DNA of 64,000 nt from Saccharina japonica (GCA_008828725.1 MEHQ01001178.1:98870-162869); one strand, 5' to 3'. Counted from the stretch's first letter, positions 34,821 to 48,448 are shown. Program-made: numbers and translations. The notes: generated by a model not told the origin, from the letters alone.

Positions 34821-35633
34821 GCACCTGGTACCTGGTACCTCTGGTGGATGCTTCGTATGCATCGTTAGAGGGTTAATGGGGGTACCGTGAGCTCGGCGGA
34901 CTCGTCGCATCAGCTATTTTAATAGCTCTATGACAGATCTTGACGGTGCGTGAGCACCGGCCCGTGCTGGGGGGTGTAGTCACATGTTTATGGTCCCAAG
35001 TACCATAGTGCCAGGCACCGGTGTCGGCGCCCATGCTCCCGTGGATGCTATCTCGTGGGAGTACGAGAGTTGTGTTGGTATATACGGGCGATGTGCTGAA
35101 TGATACCGGCAGTGGGTAGTGGCCACCACTTATAACGGTATCACGTTGAGGGCGCGTGTATACCCATGGTCCCAGCTACCAGACGCGCCAGGTACCGGTT
35201 CCGATTGCCATGCTGTCGTGGGTGCTATCGTGTAAGTGTGTTGTGCTACTGCGGGCGGGTACGTGCTCGTCGTATACTCGCACCCGCACATACATACCTG
35301 GCAGTACACTACTGCTGTAGCACGTAGCTCGCCGTACAGCGCAGACACCACAACTGCGTACATGCCAAGACGGGCAACTCGTCTCATGTCAGCTCTCGTA
35401 CATACGAGGTATGAAGAGAGAGCGAGGCAGCCATAATCACGGAAGAAACGAAAAAAAAAACTTTGAACAAAGAAAAATAAAAACGAAACGAAACGAAACG
35501 AAACGAAAAAACAAATTGGGGCATCAGACCAAACGTTATCGTACCACTTTCTGGCTCTTTTTTCTTCCCGACTTTTATTTCGCCAACCAAAAATAAAGGC
35601 TGTGCAGCAGCATCGCCTATTATGGCCTCAAGA

Positions 35634-35713
35634 CCCCCAACTGTCCCCCGTTTTGGGGGGACAGACAACTTGGAATCAGTGGGGGATGTTTTTTTTTTTC
35701 AGTCATGAATGGG
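35634..35713 (-). mobile_element. Short MITE, CCCATTCAGAACTG family, reverse copy
   Basis: Complement reads CCCATTCATGACTGAAAAAA, then CCCACTGATTCCAAGT and TGTCCCCCCAAAACGGGGGA, with TTAA at its right edge (35714-35717). The second copy lies in the duplicate near 41811-41890. Confidence 0.55.
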
Positions 35714-35860
35714 TTAAGGTGGGCATCAAAGCACACTATAAACAAGCAATACATACGAGTACCACTCTGATCCGAAATACGAGGACAATTTCAATCACCA
35801 TGTTTTAGACATGCACAAGAGCGGTATATATATAGATGCTGTAACGCTTGTCCGGCTCAC

Positions 35861-36072
35861 CTGGTCCGGAGGGGGCACTAGCTTGTTCGTCCACATCGCG
35901 AACGGGAAGAAATGAGTCGCCGGTCCAGTTCCCTCCCTCCCCTTGGCCTTGGCGGCCATGAGCCGGAACACCTCTACCGACTTCGGATCGTACGGAGAAA
36001 CCACGAACTTTCCGGTCTCAGGGTCCGGCCTGTCTCGCCCCCCGCTGGGTGCTACCCAGATGAACTGCCCCC
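35861..36072 (-). CDS. ATS1: Plastid-type GPAT, acyltransferase block III-IV exon (copy 1)
   Basis: 212 bp with acceptor GAGCGTAG and donor CAG|GTGAGCC. It encodes 70 full codons after a two-base start. It begins GQFIWVAPSGGRDRPDPETG, the block III signature of plant and algal plastid GPATs (IWIAPSGGRDRP in Arabidopsis ATS1, from family knowledge). It then has FPFAMWTNKLVPPPDQ, matching the FPLALLCHDIMPPPSQ block IV region. The end joins in phase 0 to the last exon (VNKELGERR). The start phase (GG, phase 1) does not fit directly to the 48449-48594 exon, which ends two bases into a codon. The spacing in the family also demands another exon of about 30-35 codons between them. Duplicated at 42038-42249. 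Confidence 0.85.
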
Positions 36073-36203
36073 CTACGCTCTACAAGCGACGGCGGACGCA
36101 GCAGCAGCAGCAGCAGAACGGAAGGGCGTGTGTATAGTAGATAACATGACAATTACGTCGGCTGCGGTCGGTCGTTATTTACGAGCGGACCGTAATACAC
36201 CTC

Positions 36204-36422
36204 TTTTCTTCGTGACGAACGGCCCAACTTTCGATAGACAGCGACAGCTCTTCGAACTACTGCTTGCCTTCTACTCTTTGCTGGCAGCAGCACGACTACT
36301 GCAGTCTGTCTTTTCTTCGTGACGAACGGCCCAACTTTCGAAAGAAGAAGACAGCGACAGCTCTTCGAACTACTGCTTGCCTTCTACTCTTTGCTGGCAG
36401 CAGCACGACTGCTGCAGTCTGT
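36204..36422. repeat. Tandem duplication, unit about 107-113 bp
   Basis: TTTTCTTCGTGACGAACGGC to ACTGCAGTCTGTC occurs twice in a row (about 36204-36309 and 36310-36422). The second unit has a few added bases (GAAGAAGA). The segment is open in one plus-strand frame, with no recognised product. Confidence 0.85.
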
Positions 36423-39285
36423 CCGTACTTTAAGATAATGTATAGATATGTCAAAAACATTACGAACGCAAGGCAGCAGCAGGTGGGGGCCGGCAAGTTT
36501 GTGACAGTTCAGGCAAGCAGTTAGTTCGTCGCTCTACAGTTGGTTGCTAGGAGACCATGCTGCAATACAGGTTCATAGCGGATATACATCAGCAGCACAC
36601 GATCAACTGCTACGAGATAGCGCATGCCTAAGTAATGTGGCTGCGGATGCGGGAGCTACATGCAGCAGCAGCAACGGGCGCGAGTAGTGGACGCTTTGGT
36701 GCGCAACCACCATAAATAACCACGTGCCGGCATGTATATACAGAACCAGGGAGATATACCAGAATGCAGACGATCAGGTAGAAAAGCTCCTGGTGTACTG
36801 CTGTACAACCGGCATTTTGTGGGCGTAGAGAAGAGAGTGACGATCATACAGACTATCAAGCAGAGCTCATGTACTGTTGCATGATACTGCAGCACAGCAA
36901 GCAGTACCCATTCGGCTTCTGCGACGGTAGCTCAGGCGGAAGGAGTATGGCTGCTCGGACGGCACTGCTGTATTCCTTGATCATCGCATGCGTTTATATT
37001 GCTTTGCTGCTGCTGTGCAGATCACAGACCATCAGGTAGTGCTGTATGTAGCGTACGTACTGTAGCTACTTGCCCGGCGAATATTTTTTTATTTATTTAC
37101 TGCTGAACATCTGCACGAGAGGCACGTTTTTCATTTATTTTTTACAGGAAATCCACGGGAAGTTACATATTAATTGCTCCTTAAAAAGTAAACCAGTCGT
37201 ACCCGTATATACGAAGTACGTTCCAGGGTATACGAGTATCATACAATACTCGTAAATGATACTCCTACGTACACCTGTCTTCGGGTCTGATTAAAAAAGC
37301 AGGTGCCTATTGTCGACTCGTCCATGGACCAGCATAGACCACAGTATAGGCTGCCGCTGTGTATTGTGTGTTGCTGCTCTGCTTCTGCTGAGGTACTACG
37401 TGCAGGGGGGGCAGAGTCATCACACGGTAGGGGCGCGACATAATTACACGACTTCGGAAACATTCGCTCGCGCAACCCGACCAAATCTTCCAATGCGGTA
37501 GTCCGAAAACAAAAATACCAGTAAAATATTAATAGTATCCGGTGGTTACTCACGTGAGGAGCACAACCGGTTGGAAAATATTGAGCCTAAAAGTGGTGCC
37601 CCTACCGTGGGATAGCTCGGCACAGTCTTAGTACTGTATAATACTATACATATCTTCTGTCGACCGGAATTGGACGGTTTGCTGTAGGGTAGCTTTTAAT
37701 GTACTGCAGAGTTGCAACTCATTTTAATATTACCATGCTTGCCATCCGACAATGTGTAGTGTTGTTCCAAAAAAGAATCAGGGAACAGAAAGTGAAGAAC
37801 TCTCCAGATCAAAACGGTAGCAGTATCATGCGACAAAACAAAACCGATGTGATGCAAATGGAAGGCTACCACATCCAGCATCCTTCTAACTTATCCACCA
37901 CAAAACGACCAATCCCCCCCCCCCCCATGCACTCCCGAACAAGCATTTACCAAAAACCCGCTGTCCATAAATGGCTGGTTTATAACTGCTGCGCGCATGT
38001 TTCGACGCGCAGAAGGCCGTGCGGTGTTCCTGGTCTACATTGCTATAGGTCGTACCTAGGCGAGAGTCTCTGCCGTCTCATTGTGGCCATACTACTACTG
38101 TAATCCCCCATACAACTGAAAATTTTGGCGGACTAGCCCAAACCCAACTACAAAAACACAATCAACTGTCCGCTTACAATCACTCCAAAGGGAAGTCTTC
38201 TACCGAACAGAGAGCCGTTCTTACACCAGCACTTTCACGAGATTCTTTTTAGCCGTGCTTTCACGAGTTTTTTGTTCTTTTTTCTGTAGCTTTCGGCCAC
38301 CAATATACAGGCCTTCGTCGTCAGTACAATTGAGTAGCCGACAAAAAAAGAGCCCGTACTTCGTCGACGGGCAAGTAAAACACACAGGAACGAGCCCAAA
38401 TATCGTCAGCACAAGCAAACAACGCATGCATGGTTTACCATACTATATGCCACACGCAGTTCAAAACCCCGCAACACGTCCGCCACAACTTTCAGTTGGC
38501 GATGTTGTTCATCCTTGCGCACGAGTAGCAAGACTTGAGCCAGTAAGTACAAGACTTCAGCCAGTACGACCAACCCCTGCCCCCCATTCCTACACCTTGC
38601 GCCTACACGCTCTTACAGCAGCACAGTACAACATTCTGTAGTATGGCCGTGAGTCGAGCGTACGTATAATACGCCAGCTGAAGTCGTCTGCTATAATAGC
38701 TATAGATATAGGTGTGCTTCGTTCTCAACACTCACGAAAGGCTAGGCTTTTGCCTGCAACGTATGTGTACATACAAACCAGGTACTGCCTGTACTATTAT
38801 TAGCAGTCAAAGTACTGTAGCATCGCAAGATCAATGCAACAACAAAACACAAAAACAAAAAAGGAACACGAGAGAACGCGCACCAGATTCAGCGCGCTGA
38901 GTATCAGCGGTGGTTGTGGGTATGTGTGTACTCCTGTGATGTTGCTACTGCTGCTGTTTCGTATGTTGTTGTTGGTGTTGTTGTTGTTGTTGTTGGGGCT
39001 GCGGCTGCTCCTTCATGTACATCGATCGATGTAGGAAAAGCGGGGGCTAACAATATTGTTTTACCAGCAAGTGGCAGCATGATGATACCTAAAAGGCGAG
39101 AGTTTGTACGTACACGTTGTTTACTCTAGTTTCCTTCTTCGCCTACGAAACGTTTTGTCCGCACTCCTCGGTTTTAGTTGAAGATGCACCAGTGTAGTTG
39201 CTGCTGTAGGTTTTGCTGTTTTTGTTGTTGGTAACCGGTATATCTTGCGTCGCCCTTACTATGATCACTCCGTAGGAAAGCCTTG
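36423..39285. other. Long intronic stretch, no exon recognised
   Basis: Searched by eye on the minus strand for the missing GPAT exon (a CVYSKKH-like motif) without success. Holds only short simple repeats, such as GTT triplets at 38961-38997 and a C run at 37915-37926. Confidence 0.4.
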
Positions 39286-40085
39286 TAAGTATATATATAT
39301 ATATGTACAGGGGGAAACGGTCATGGGGTGACCTCATCATTAATTGGAATGCCAGCTTGCATCAAAATACGCGACCGCTAAAACAGGGGAACCCCTTCTG
39401 TCATTATGCTGCCGATCGTTAAAAATACTATACTATTCATAGTACAGGGGTTAAAATCCTCCTGGGACATGTTCAAAGTGCGAAATGGCCCCTCTGTAAA
39501 AGTACCGGTATGCGCCAGGCAACAATACAGGCACTGTATATATAGCGGCAACCGGCACTATATACTCCGCACACTGCCTGCACTGGTTAATCCCATCTGC
39601 TGTGCCAAGCGATTTCACAGGCACTAACTATACAGCGGACAGCCGGGACTACTACTATACGTACTCAACCGACACTATCTACTGACTGTATATAAAGCAG
39701 CCTAAAAACGAGACAACCGCATTATTATCTTGTCAACCTTCTCGTACCAGGTATTAAAACCTTAAAACCAGCACACCTCGGACAGATCAGCGATTCCTAG
39801 GCAGCTTTATTTCCGACCTCGCATGATCTGCATGATCTGTATGATCTGTATGATCTGTATGATCTACCTCATGTTGCCGGGTGGGGCCCGTATAATCTGC
39901 ATCATCTAGCACATAGTTTCCTGAGTTGGATCTGTACTGTGCAAGGTCCTGCACCACCTCTCACGACGGCGAGTGAGGAACTAGATGATCTACAGTATGA
40001 TAGATCATGATCTATCTGTAGATGACCTGTCCGAGGGGTAAAAACTAGTAAAACAGGAAAAGAGTGCAGCAGCGGCAGCAGCAGC

Positions 40086-40141
<56 letters not shown>
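39286..40141. repeat. Duplicated segment F, first copy
   Basis: Repeated at 42314-43169 with an offset of 3,028. Starts in a TATATA run (39288-39303) and ends in the CAG tract. Confidence 0.9.
39790..40055 (-). mobile_element. AGATCAT-type inverted-repeat element
   Basis: Related over its length to the complement of 52575-52860 and 63585-63880. Shared parts are CGATTCC, a run of ATGATCTGT 10-mers (39828-39874), GATCTACCTCATGTTGCC (GAGCTAGATCATAC in the others) and AACTAGATGATCTACAG. The outer parts carry complementary GATCATCTA sequences. The second copy is at 42818-43083, inside the duplication. Confidence 0.6.
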
Positions 40142-40144
<3 letters not shown>

Positions 40145-40147
40145 GCA
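40074..40147. repeat. CAG tract, short allele
   Basis: About 22 CAG units with a few CGG interruptions at the left. The duplicate at 43095 begins identically but is far longer. Confidence 0.9.
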
Positions 40148-40604
40148 GAGTAACACCGTATCATCAATGCTGTCTTGCGCGCGCGTGTGCTACATATCAT
40201 GCACCTCCTTCCGTTGCACTATGAATAGTTCGGACACATCCCCTGCCCCCTACTACCCCAGCAGGCCTCCTTAGGCTGCCTCGCGTGCCCGATGCTGAAA
40301 CCGTCATTTTTTTTCAGCGCCTCTTCCCTCTGAAACCCCAAAGGGGGCTATAATATGGTGTAACACGATCGAATGGTCTGCTTCCGACGGCTCGTGGCGT
40401 CTCACGGTATCCCACCTGCTTTTGGTAGCTGTCGCACCGTACACGTGTTCGTATTCATGTGTACCGTAATACTTCCTTCCCTCTTCTCCTCCTCGACTTC
40501 TCGCATTAAACTGAATAATCCAAGGACCTCTTTAAGGAAGATCAGTTCGCGGTTCCTATTATCGGCCGAGGATTATTCAATTATATACTGTAGGACAACG
40601 TAGA

Positions 40605-40605
40605 N
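40605..40605. other. Single N
   Basis: Undetermined base shortly before the SINE fragment and 392 bp before the start of the duplicated segment. Confidence 0.9.
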
Positions 40606-40704
40606 GGGAGAAGAAGCAAATAGTAATAGTACAAAGCACGAAGAAACTTGCGCTGAAAGGGCTATCACAGGACAAAATATTATTATTACGGTTGACCATA
40701 GTAA

Positions 40705-40883
40705 TTCGATGCAAGTCGACGAGGGAAGAAAAAGCTGAAGTATTCTCGCGATAAAAATGCAAGGCAAGGACCGTAGAGGGGGGAGGAGGGAGAGGAGCCT
40801 ACTTTGTGACCCCGCATCTGAGTTACGACTAGGAAGGAGAGAGAAAGGAAGGGCGAAGATAATAAATGGGATGGAAAAAAAAA
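40705..40883 (+). mobile_element. tRNA-derived SINE, 5'-truncated
   Basis: Carries the 3' half of the family (TTCTCGCGATAAAAATGCAA, GAGGAGCCTACTTTGTGACC, GAGTTACGACTAGGAAGG) and an A tail at 40873-40882. Confidence 0.75.
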
Positions 40884-40979
40884 TGAATACATAGTAAATA
40901 GGACCAAACGGTGTTATTACTATAGTAAAAATAGGGAAATATATAGGTTTTTGTGTGTACGGGTAGGCCCTATTATAGG

Positions 40980-40980
40980 N
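40980..40980. other. Single N before duplicated block
   Basis: Lies in a G run 17 bases before the start of the E copy, again at the edge of a duplication. Confidence 0.9.
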
Positions 40981-40996
40981 GGGGGGGGGTACTTGA

Positions 40997-43492
<2,496 letters not shown>

Positions 43493-43497
<5 letters not shown>

Positions 43498-43578
43498 GGG
43501 GGGGGCGTACTCATTTGTTGCTTGCCTTAGGCATTTGACCATTGACCACGCATCCCTTTCGAGACGGAGCACCGTTCC
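43493..43578 (-). mobile_element. Poly(C)-ended retroposon, second subfamily, fragment
   Basis: A G run (43497-43503), then CGTACTCATTTGTTGCTTGC, GACCATTGACCACGCATCCC and GAGACGGAGCACCG. It is the reverse of the 9960 copy. Confidence 0.6.
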
Positions 43579-44404
43579 TACTCCTAATAGAGACACCTCC
43601 AACATTTGGGCGCTCATTACGTTGTTTCCATATATTACAGAGAAACCTTTTGCTAATCTTATCCCCTTCCTGCTTCGCCGCCTGTGGCCACCATCTATCT
43701 ATCTCCTAAGATAGCGATCGTTTTCTCGCTACTATTTAGTGTACCAAGGGGGGGGGGGGGCTCTTCCTCCCGTTTTGGCAAAATTATGGTGAGGATGATG
43801 ACGTACGTTCTCACATAAGCAAGCTCGTCGCCCTGAAAGCTAAACCGTGCTCACAAAAACGCAACAACAAAAAAAACACAGAACAGTATAAAATGCGTAT
43901 CGCGGTAGTAAATGAGCTGTTCTGCGGGCGTGTGGTGCACACCATCCCGTCCCCTATCACTTGTAAACAATACTCGGTATACTAAAATACTATAAAAACA
44001 TCCATGGTGGTATCAAAATGTACGTCGATTTGAAAAAGGGAGAAGAGGAGCACGCAGCAAAAAAAAAGGCAAAAGCAGAAAAAGAAAAAGAAAAGCGTGT
44101 CGAGTAGCGCATCACGCAGCTTGCAAAGTTGAGTTTCAACCGTTGAATCGATGGTACTCACACCTGACGTATTTTAACATTCGTACAAAAAAAGCTACGT
44201 GAAACAAGCGCTCATTGTAACTTGTAACAGCAGTTGATTCTGAGCCTATGATACGTAAGCGTATGAGGAGAGGCTAAGCCGCGAAAATCGAAGCGCAGTG
44301 TCGGAACACAAAAAAATAATCATGGAACCAAACGAGAGGGCTTCAAGGTTGTGTTCCAGAGTTCTGCTTTACTAGAAAACGTGACAACTACCAAGCACGA
44401 GGTA
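43579..44404. other. No gene seen
   Basis: Includes a G run at 43749-43760 and a diverged copy of the AGCTTGCAAAGTTGAG motif at 44118-44180. Confidence 0.35.
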
Positions 44405-44520
44405 CAAGGTACTCTTAAGTACGCGCGATCGAAGTATTACACTCAGCTACGAGTAGCAAAGATGAGTTTCGACGAATATCCTCGAGCTCACAGCTGTTGT
44501 TTTTGTTTTTTTTTTAAATA
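44405..44520 (+). repeat. Dispersed motif, CAGCTNGCAAAG family
   Basis: GATCGAAGTATTACACTCAG, GCAAAGATGAGTTTCGACGA, CTCGAGCTCACAGCTGTTGT and a T run. The complement lies at 53560-53650. Shorter diverged copies are at 11265, 15616, 17370, 44118 and 45417. Too short and diverged to classify. Confidence 0.5.
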
Positions 44521-44950
44521 TAGTAGCTGCTTACATACGAAAGACAACAACGGCCCGGGATGGCAGTCCTGAAAAGAGATTCAGCCGAAAAGGGGCAAAT
44601 GTCCACCCCAACGCCGCGCTCCCTGCAGTCCGTACGTGCAAAACCCCCTCCTCGCGCCAACACTCCCATCAGCGTAAAAACGGAGTTCCACCAGTTGGCG
44701 TATACGTACGTACCGACGCAGCGGTCGGCGCGGCTCAACAACCCAACCCTGGCATGCGTCAAAAAAAAAAAAACAAACAAACAAACAAACAAACTAGAAA
44801 ACACACACACATTACCATTGTGGCCCAGAAAATAAGGATCGTTTTGTATACGAACATTTCATCGAAATGGTTCTTATATTTCGGTCCAGAGTGGTACACA
44901 AGAGCCTGTTAATGAACTTACTACTAATACTAAACACGACCGATCACATG
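44521..44950. other. No gene seen
   Basis: A GC-rich part (44580-44760) is open on both strands but has no splice-bounded coding block. An ACAAA repeat occurs at 44772-44795. Confidence 0.35.
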
Positions 44951-45131
44951 GTGGGCACAATTCGATGAGAGTCGACCAGGGAAGGAAGGGCTGAAGTCTT
45001 CTCGCGAAAAAAATACGAGGCACGAACCGCAGTAGGGGAGGAGGGAGAAGAGCCCACTTTGTGACCCCGGATCCGACCTACGACCAGGAAGGAGAGAGAA
45101 AGGAAGGGCGAAGAAAATAAATGGGATGGGA
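44951..45131 (+). mobile_element. tRNA-derived SINE, 5'-truncated
   Basis: Shares GCACAATTCGATGAGAGTCG, CGAACCGCAGTAGGGGAGGA, GTGACCCCGGATCCG and AATAAATGGGATGGG with the family. Closest to the 40705 copy. Confidence 0.75.
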
Positions 45132-45182
45132 AAGAAGAACCAAAAACAAAAACTACTCGTATTCCAGTATGGTTACTATTTA

Positions 45183-45391
45183 GGGCCCGTTTTAACGAAG
45201 AAGAAAAAAAAAACAATTTGGAAAAAAATAATTCAAATCCGCTTTTCATTGGTCAACACACGCACCAGCACCAAAGATTAGGATCTTGGGGCATAATCTT
45301 TGGTGCTGGTGCGTGTGTTGACCAATAAAAAGCGGATGTGAATTTCATTTTTTTCAAATTGAATTTATTTTATACTCGTTAGTTCGGGCCC
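45183..45391. mobile_element. Hairpin MITE with TTA target (PIF/Harbinger-like)
   Basis: 209 bp starting GGGCCCG and ending CGGGCCC, flanked on both sides by TTA (45180-45182 and 45392-45394). The inner arms are close to perfectly complementary over about 68 bp (TTGGTCAACACACGCACCAG and onward) around a roughly 13-base loop near 45283-45295. A TTA target duplication and G-rich ends fit PIF/Harbinger MITEs. Confidence 0.8.
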
Positions 45392-45416
45392 TTATAACTA
45401 GATTTGGTCCTGATAA

Positions 45417-45480
45417 ACACTATATCAGCTTGCAAAGATGAGATTCGATCAAATCCTCGATCTCACCGCTGTGTTTTTTT
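45417..45480 (+). repeat. Dispersed motif, CAGCTNGCAAAG family
   Basis: ATCAGCTTGCAAAGATGAGA, CCTCGATCTCACCGCTGTG and a T run. See 44405. Confidence 0.45.
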
Positions 45481-45734
45481 TGTGTGTGTGTTTTTTTTTC
45501 AATATATATGTTTTTGCTCCCCCGTAATATACGTAGGTGTATCATACTTTTGTTTTCGTAGTAGAGGCACGCGTACGACGTACATGTTATAGATAGGTCA
45601 GGCGTATTTCGCCGAAAGGTTGAACCTTGGTGAAGCAGAGTGAAAGGTATTCGCAAAACGGTTCATTACACGGCGGTGGACGGACGACTCATTCGGGGGT
45701 TTAACTCGAAGTCGGAGTTAATCTGGGGAGTTAA

Positions 45735-45833
45735 CCGTTTTAGAACTGCAGTCCCGTTATGGGGACAAACCACTCTAATTCTAAGTAACCTGTCCCCAAA
45801 ACGGGACTGCACGGGACTGCAGTTCTTAAAGGG
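45735..45833. mobile_element. piggyBac-like MITE with TTAA target
   Basis: Flanked by TTAA at 45731-45734 and 45834-45837. Same TIR family as 28999 (AGAACTGCAGTCCCGTTATG, GGGGAC). A short internal repeat of ACGGGACTGC near the right end makes it longer than the 28999 copy. Confidence 0.75.
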
Positions 45834-45839
45834 TTAACG

Positions 45840-46110
45840 CAACTCTCGGGGGTTATAATTATGACGCATAACTTGAGTTTGCACACGTTTCCGCTGGGCT
45901 GGGATTGCAATTCAATAACCGAGTTGTGAGGTGTTTCCACTGGAGTGAGTTACAATTGAAATCACTCAGTTGCACACAGGTGAGTCGTAACTCAGAATTG
46001 TGTCGCAGGTGTTCCCGCCGGGGTGAGTTGAAGTACATGACTCGGTTGTACATGCTTCCACTCCGGATAAATAGCGGTAGCACACAACTCAGTTGCACAT
46101 CTATCTTCCC
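45840..46110. repeat. Degenerate minisatellite, unit about 45 bp, block 1
   Basis: The repeating order is CTCAGTTG(T/C)ACA, TTTCCACT, GGGTGAGTTA(C/T)AAT. About six diverged units. The same unit returns at 46440-46745. Confidence 0.65.
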
Positions 46111-46439
46111 TCCCGGCCTAACTCAACCTCTCCAGCTATTATACCCGCTCCCACCCCAACAACAAACAAACAAAAACGTACCGCCTACTTTTTTTTTTAG
46201 GTTGTCTCGAAAAGAGTTAAGTTACATTTAGATAAGAGTTGTTTGGGAATGGATCGAACACTTTCCCACATTCCCACACACCACACACCACACAACCACG
46301 CACAGACACCAACTCCACGACGACAAGCGAGAGAAAAATTGCCGCTGCGACACACGGTGCGTACCGCGCGACATTTTCAAGTAGGTTTGTCATTTGTCAC
46401 ACACGTATCGTATATATGTATATATACACGGACACACGT

Positions 46440-46745
46440 GTTTCCACTCGTATTAGGTTTCTAAACCGTCGTGGTCTGCACACTTCGTGTTTCCGCTCGG
46501 GGGTGAGTTACGATGCACAGCTTGGGTTGTGTACACAGGTGTTTTCCGCTGGAGAGAGTTATAATGAATCCCTCAGTTGTATATACATGGGTTTTTTTTA
46601 GTGGGGTGCGTCATAATATATAACTCAGTTGAACATGTTTCCATTCCATCCAGTGAAATACATTATCATAACTCCTTTGTACATGTTTCCACTCCGTTGG
46701 GGTTGTACATGTTTCCACTCCGTTGGGGTAGTGACACATAATATA
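46440..46745. repeat. Degenerate minisatellite, unit about 45 bp, block 2
   Basis: Further units of the same repeat, including two almost identical GTACATGTTTCCACTCCGTT units in a row at 46679-46726. Confidence 0.65.
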
Positions 46746-46969
46746 CGTATATAGCTCAGGTAACTCATGAGAGCCGTGCGGGGCGCCAAACTGTTTCACT
46801 TTTCCAAAACTTCAGAGAATCGCTTCAAAATAAACAAGGAATTCATAAAGCAACCTTGTCAGCTCTTTTTTGTCCTCTTTTTGGGCCAAATTAAAAGAGC
46901 CAGTAAGCGTACTTCTCACCCGCGAATTGGGACGCACCGCAACAAGCCACTATTGATATTTACCGCTGT

Positions 46970-47021
46970 GCCCCCCCCCCATGACTACGGCCGTGCACAA
47001 CATGAGTACACCCCCCCCCAA
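46970..47021 (+). mobile_element. Poly(C)-ended retroposon, 3' fragment
   Basis: CATGACTACGGCCGTGCACA to GAGTACA and a C run, directly before a longer copy. Confidence 0.6.
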
Positions 47022-47027
47022 TATATT

Positions 47028-47656
47028 TATAGGTTGGGTTGGCGTCGGTTGGCAACGACGCTGTAAAACACGCTACTCGCTGCGTGGGCTAGACAACCAG
47101 GGTGCCGTTTTTTTTTNNNNNNNNNNNNNNNNNNNNNNNNNNNNNNNNNNNNNNNNNNNNNNNNNNNNNNNNNNNNNNNNNNNNNNNNNNNNNNNNNNNN
47201 NNNNNNNNNNNNNNNNNNNNNNNNNNNNNNNNNNNNNNNNNNNNNNNNNNNNNNNNNNNNNNNNNNNNNNNNNNNNNNNNNNNNNNNNNNNNNNNNNNNN
47301 NNNNNNNNNNNNNNNNNNNNNNNNNNNNNNNNNNNNNNNNNNTATATGGTAAGGCACCCAAAGGCAGATACATAGTAATACCCATTGCTGTCTCTGGAAG
47401 TGACCACACCAGAAATTAAACCAATTCATTGGAGGCTGTCGTCCATATGCAAGTCCGCCTCAGAGGCGGTTCTTAGCAGGATGCAGCTCACCCTCCATGC
47501 GACTCGCCCAATACCTCACGGCGCTTCGCGCTTGGTGCAAGCAATGTCTGCCTGGTTGGTGAAAACCCAACGTGCTCCGTCCCGGCATTGTAGGGATGCG
47601 AGGGTCTTTGGTCATATGACTACGGCCGTGCACGACATGAGTACACCCCCCCCCTA
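47028..47656 (+). mobile_element. Poly(C)-ended retroposon, long copy interrupted by gap
   Basis: Starts TATAGGTTGGGTTGGCGTCG like the 50047 copy. After the gap it resumes at TATATGGTAAGGCACCCAAA and runs through the whole 3' region to a C run at 47647-47654. The 50047 copy shows only about 100 bp where this has 226 N. Confidence 0.8.
47117..47342. other. Assembly gap, 226 N
   Basis: Undetermined bases inside a repeat element, next to a T run. Frames drawn across it are meaningless. Confidence 0.98.
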
Positions 47657-47710
47657 TGGTCAATGGTCAAATGACTTAAGGCAAGCAACAAATGAGTACG
47701 CCCCCCCCCT
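47657..47710 (+). mobile_element. Poly(C)-ended retroposon, second subfamily fragment
   Basis: TATGGTCAATGGTCAAATGA to AATGAGTACG and a C run. Sits between two main-family copies. Confidence 0.6.
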
Positions 47711-47827
47711 CTGCCTGGTTGGTGAAAATCCAACGTGCTCCGTCCCGGCATTGTAGGGATACGAGGGTCTATGGTCATACGACTACGGCCGTGCACGACA
47801 TGACTACCCCTCCCCCCCTCTCCCCCG
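47711..47827 (+). mobile_element. Poly(C)-ended retroposon, 3' part
   Basis: CTGCCTGGTTGGTGAAAATC to GACTACCCCTCCCCCC. Third tail in a row, so insertions target or follow the C runs of earlier copies. Confidence 0.65.
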
Positions 47828-48206
47828 GGTTTGAACAAATAATCAGAAGCAATGCATATTATATTCGCAGTTTTGTTTATCCACTTCTCCTCCTGTGTGA
47901 ACCGAGAGTCACAGACAGTGACTGCATTTACAGCAAGCAGTCTTGTTCAGCCGACGGCAGAGATGCACCATGTTTTTTTTTTTTTTTTTTTTTTTCCCGG
48001 GAATATGGTTACTTGGCGGAGGAGGAATTTTACACCTCACGAAAAAAACACCAACACCAACAACAACAACAACAACAAATTTTGGACGAAACTAAAAGCG
48101 CTTCCCGACGACCAAAATTCCATGGCCTTATATATAGGTATACAACCGAAAAATACTGCAACAAAAAAAACATTGAAATCCTCACGATTTTGGGTGAATA
48201 TACGAA

Positions 48207-48287
48207 ACCCATTCAGAACTGAAAAACTTATCCCACACTAATTCCAAGTAGTTTGTCCCCAAAAACGTGGGACCAGTTTTTGAAGGG
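48207..48287 (+). mobile_element. Short MITE, CCCATTCAGAACTG family
   Basis: ACCCATTCAGAACTGAAAAA to GTGGGACCAGTTTTTGAAGGG, followed by TTAA (48288-48291). Inverted ends are CCCATTC...ACTG and CAGTTTTTGAAGGG. A TTAA is missing on the left, so the target rule is unsure. Confidence 0.6.
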
Positions 48288-48448
48288 TTAAGGAGCCTCC
48301 CCCGATTTTTTTTTTACCAATTTCAGCCAAAAACTGCTTTGTTACCTCTATATATATCGTAGCAAGCGTTTTTTTTTTTTTTTTTTTTTTTTTTTCTTCC
48401 GTGTTGAACCGAGAATCGCAACAGGCAGTGAGAAGTGAGCGCACTTAC

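Larger units (their letters stand above)
34819..36135. repeat. Duplicated segment E, first copy
   Basis: Repeated at 40997-42312 with almost no change. A GAAAC-type repeat (35481-35508) has one unit fewer in the other copy. Contains a GPAT exon and the short MITE at 35634. Confidence 0.9.

Noticed and set aside
47027-47429. Several frames crossing the N gap
   Set aside because: They consist of undetermined residues.
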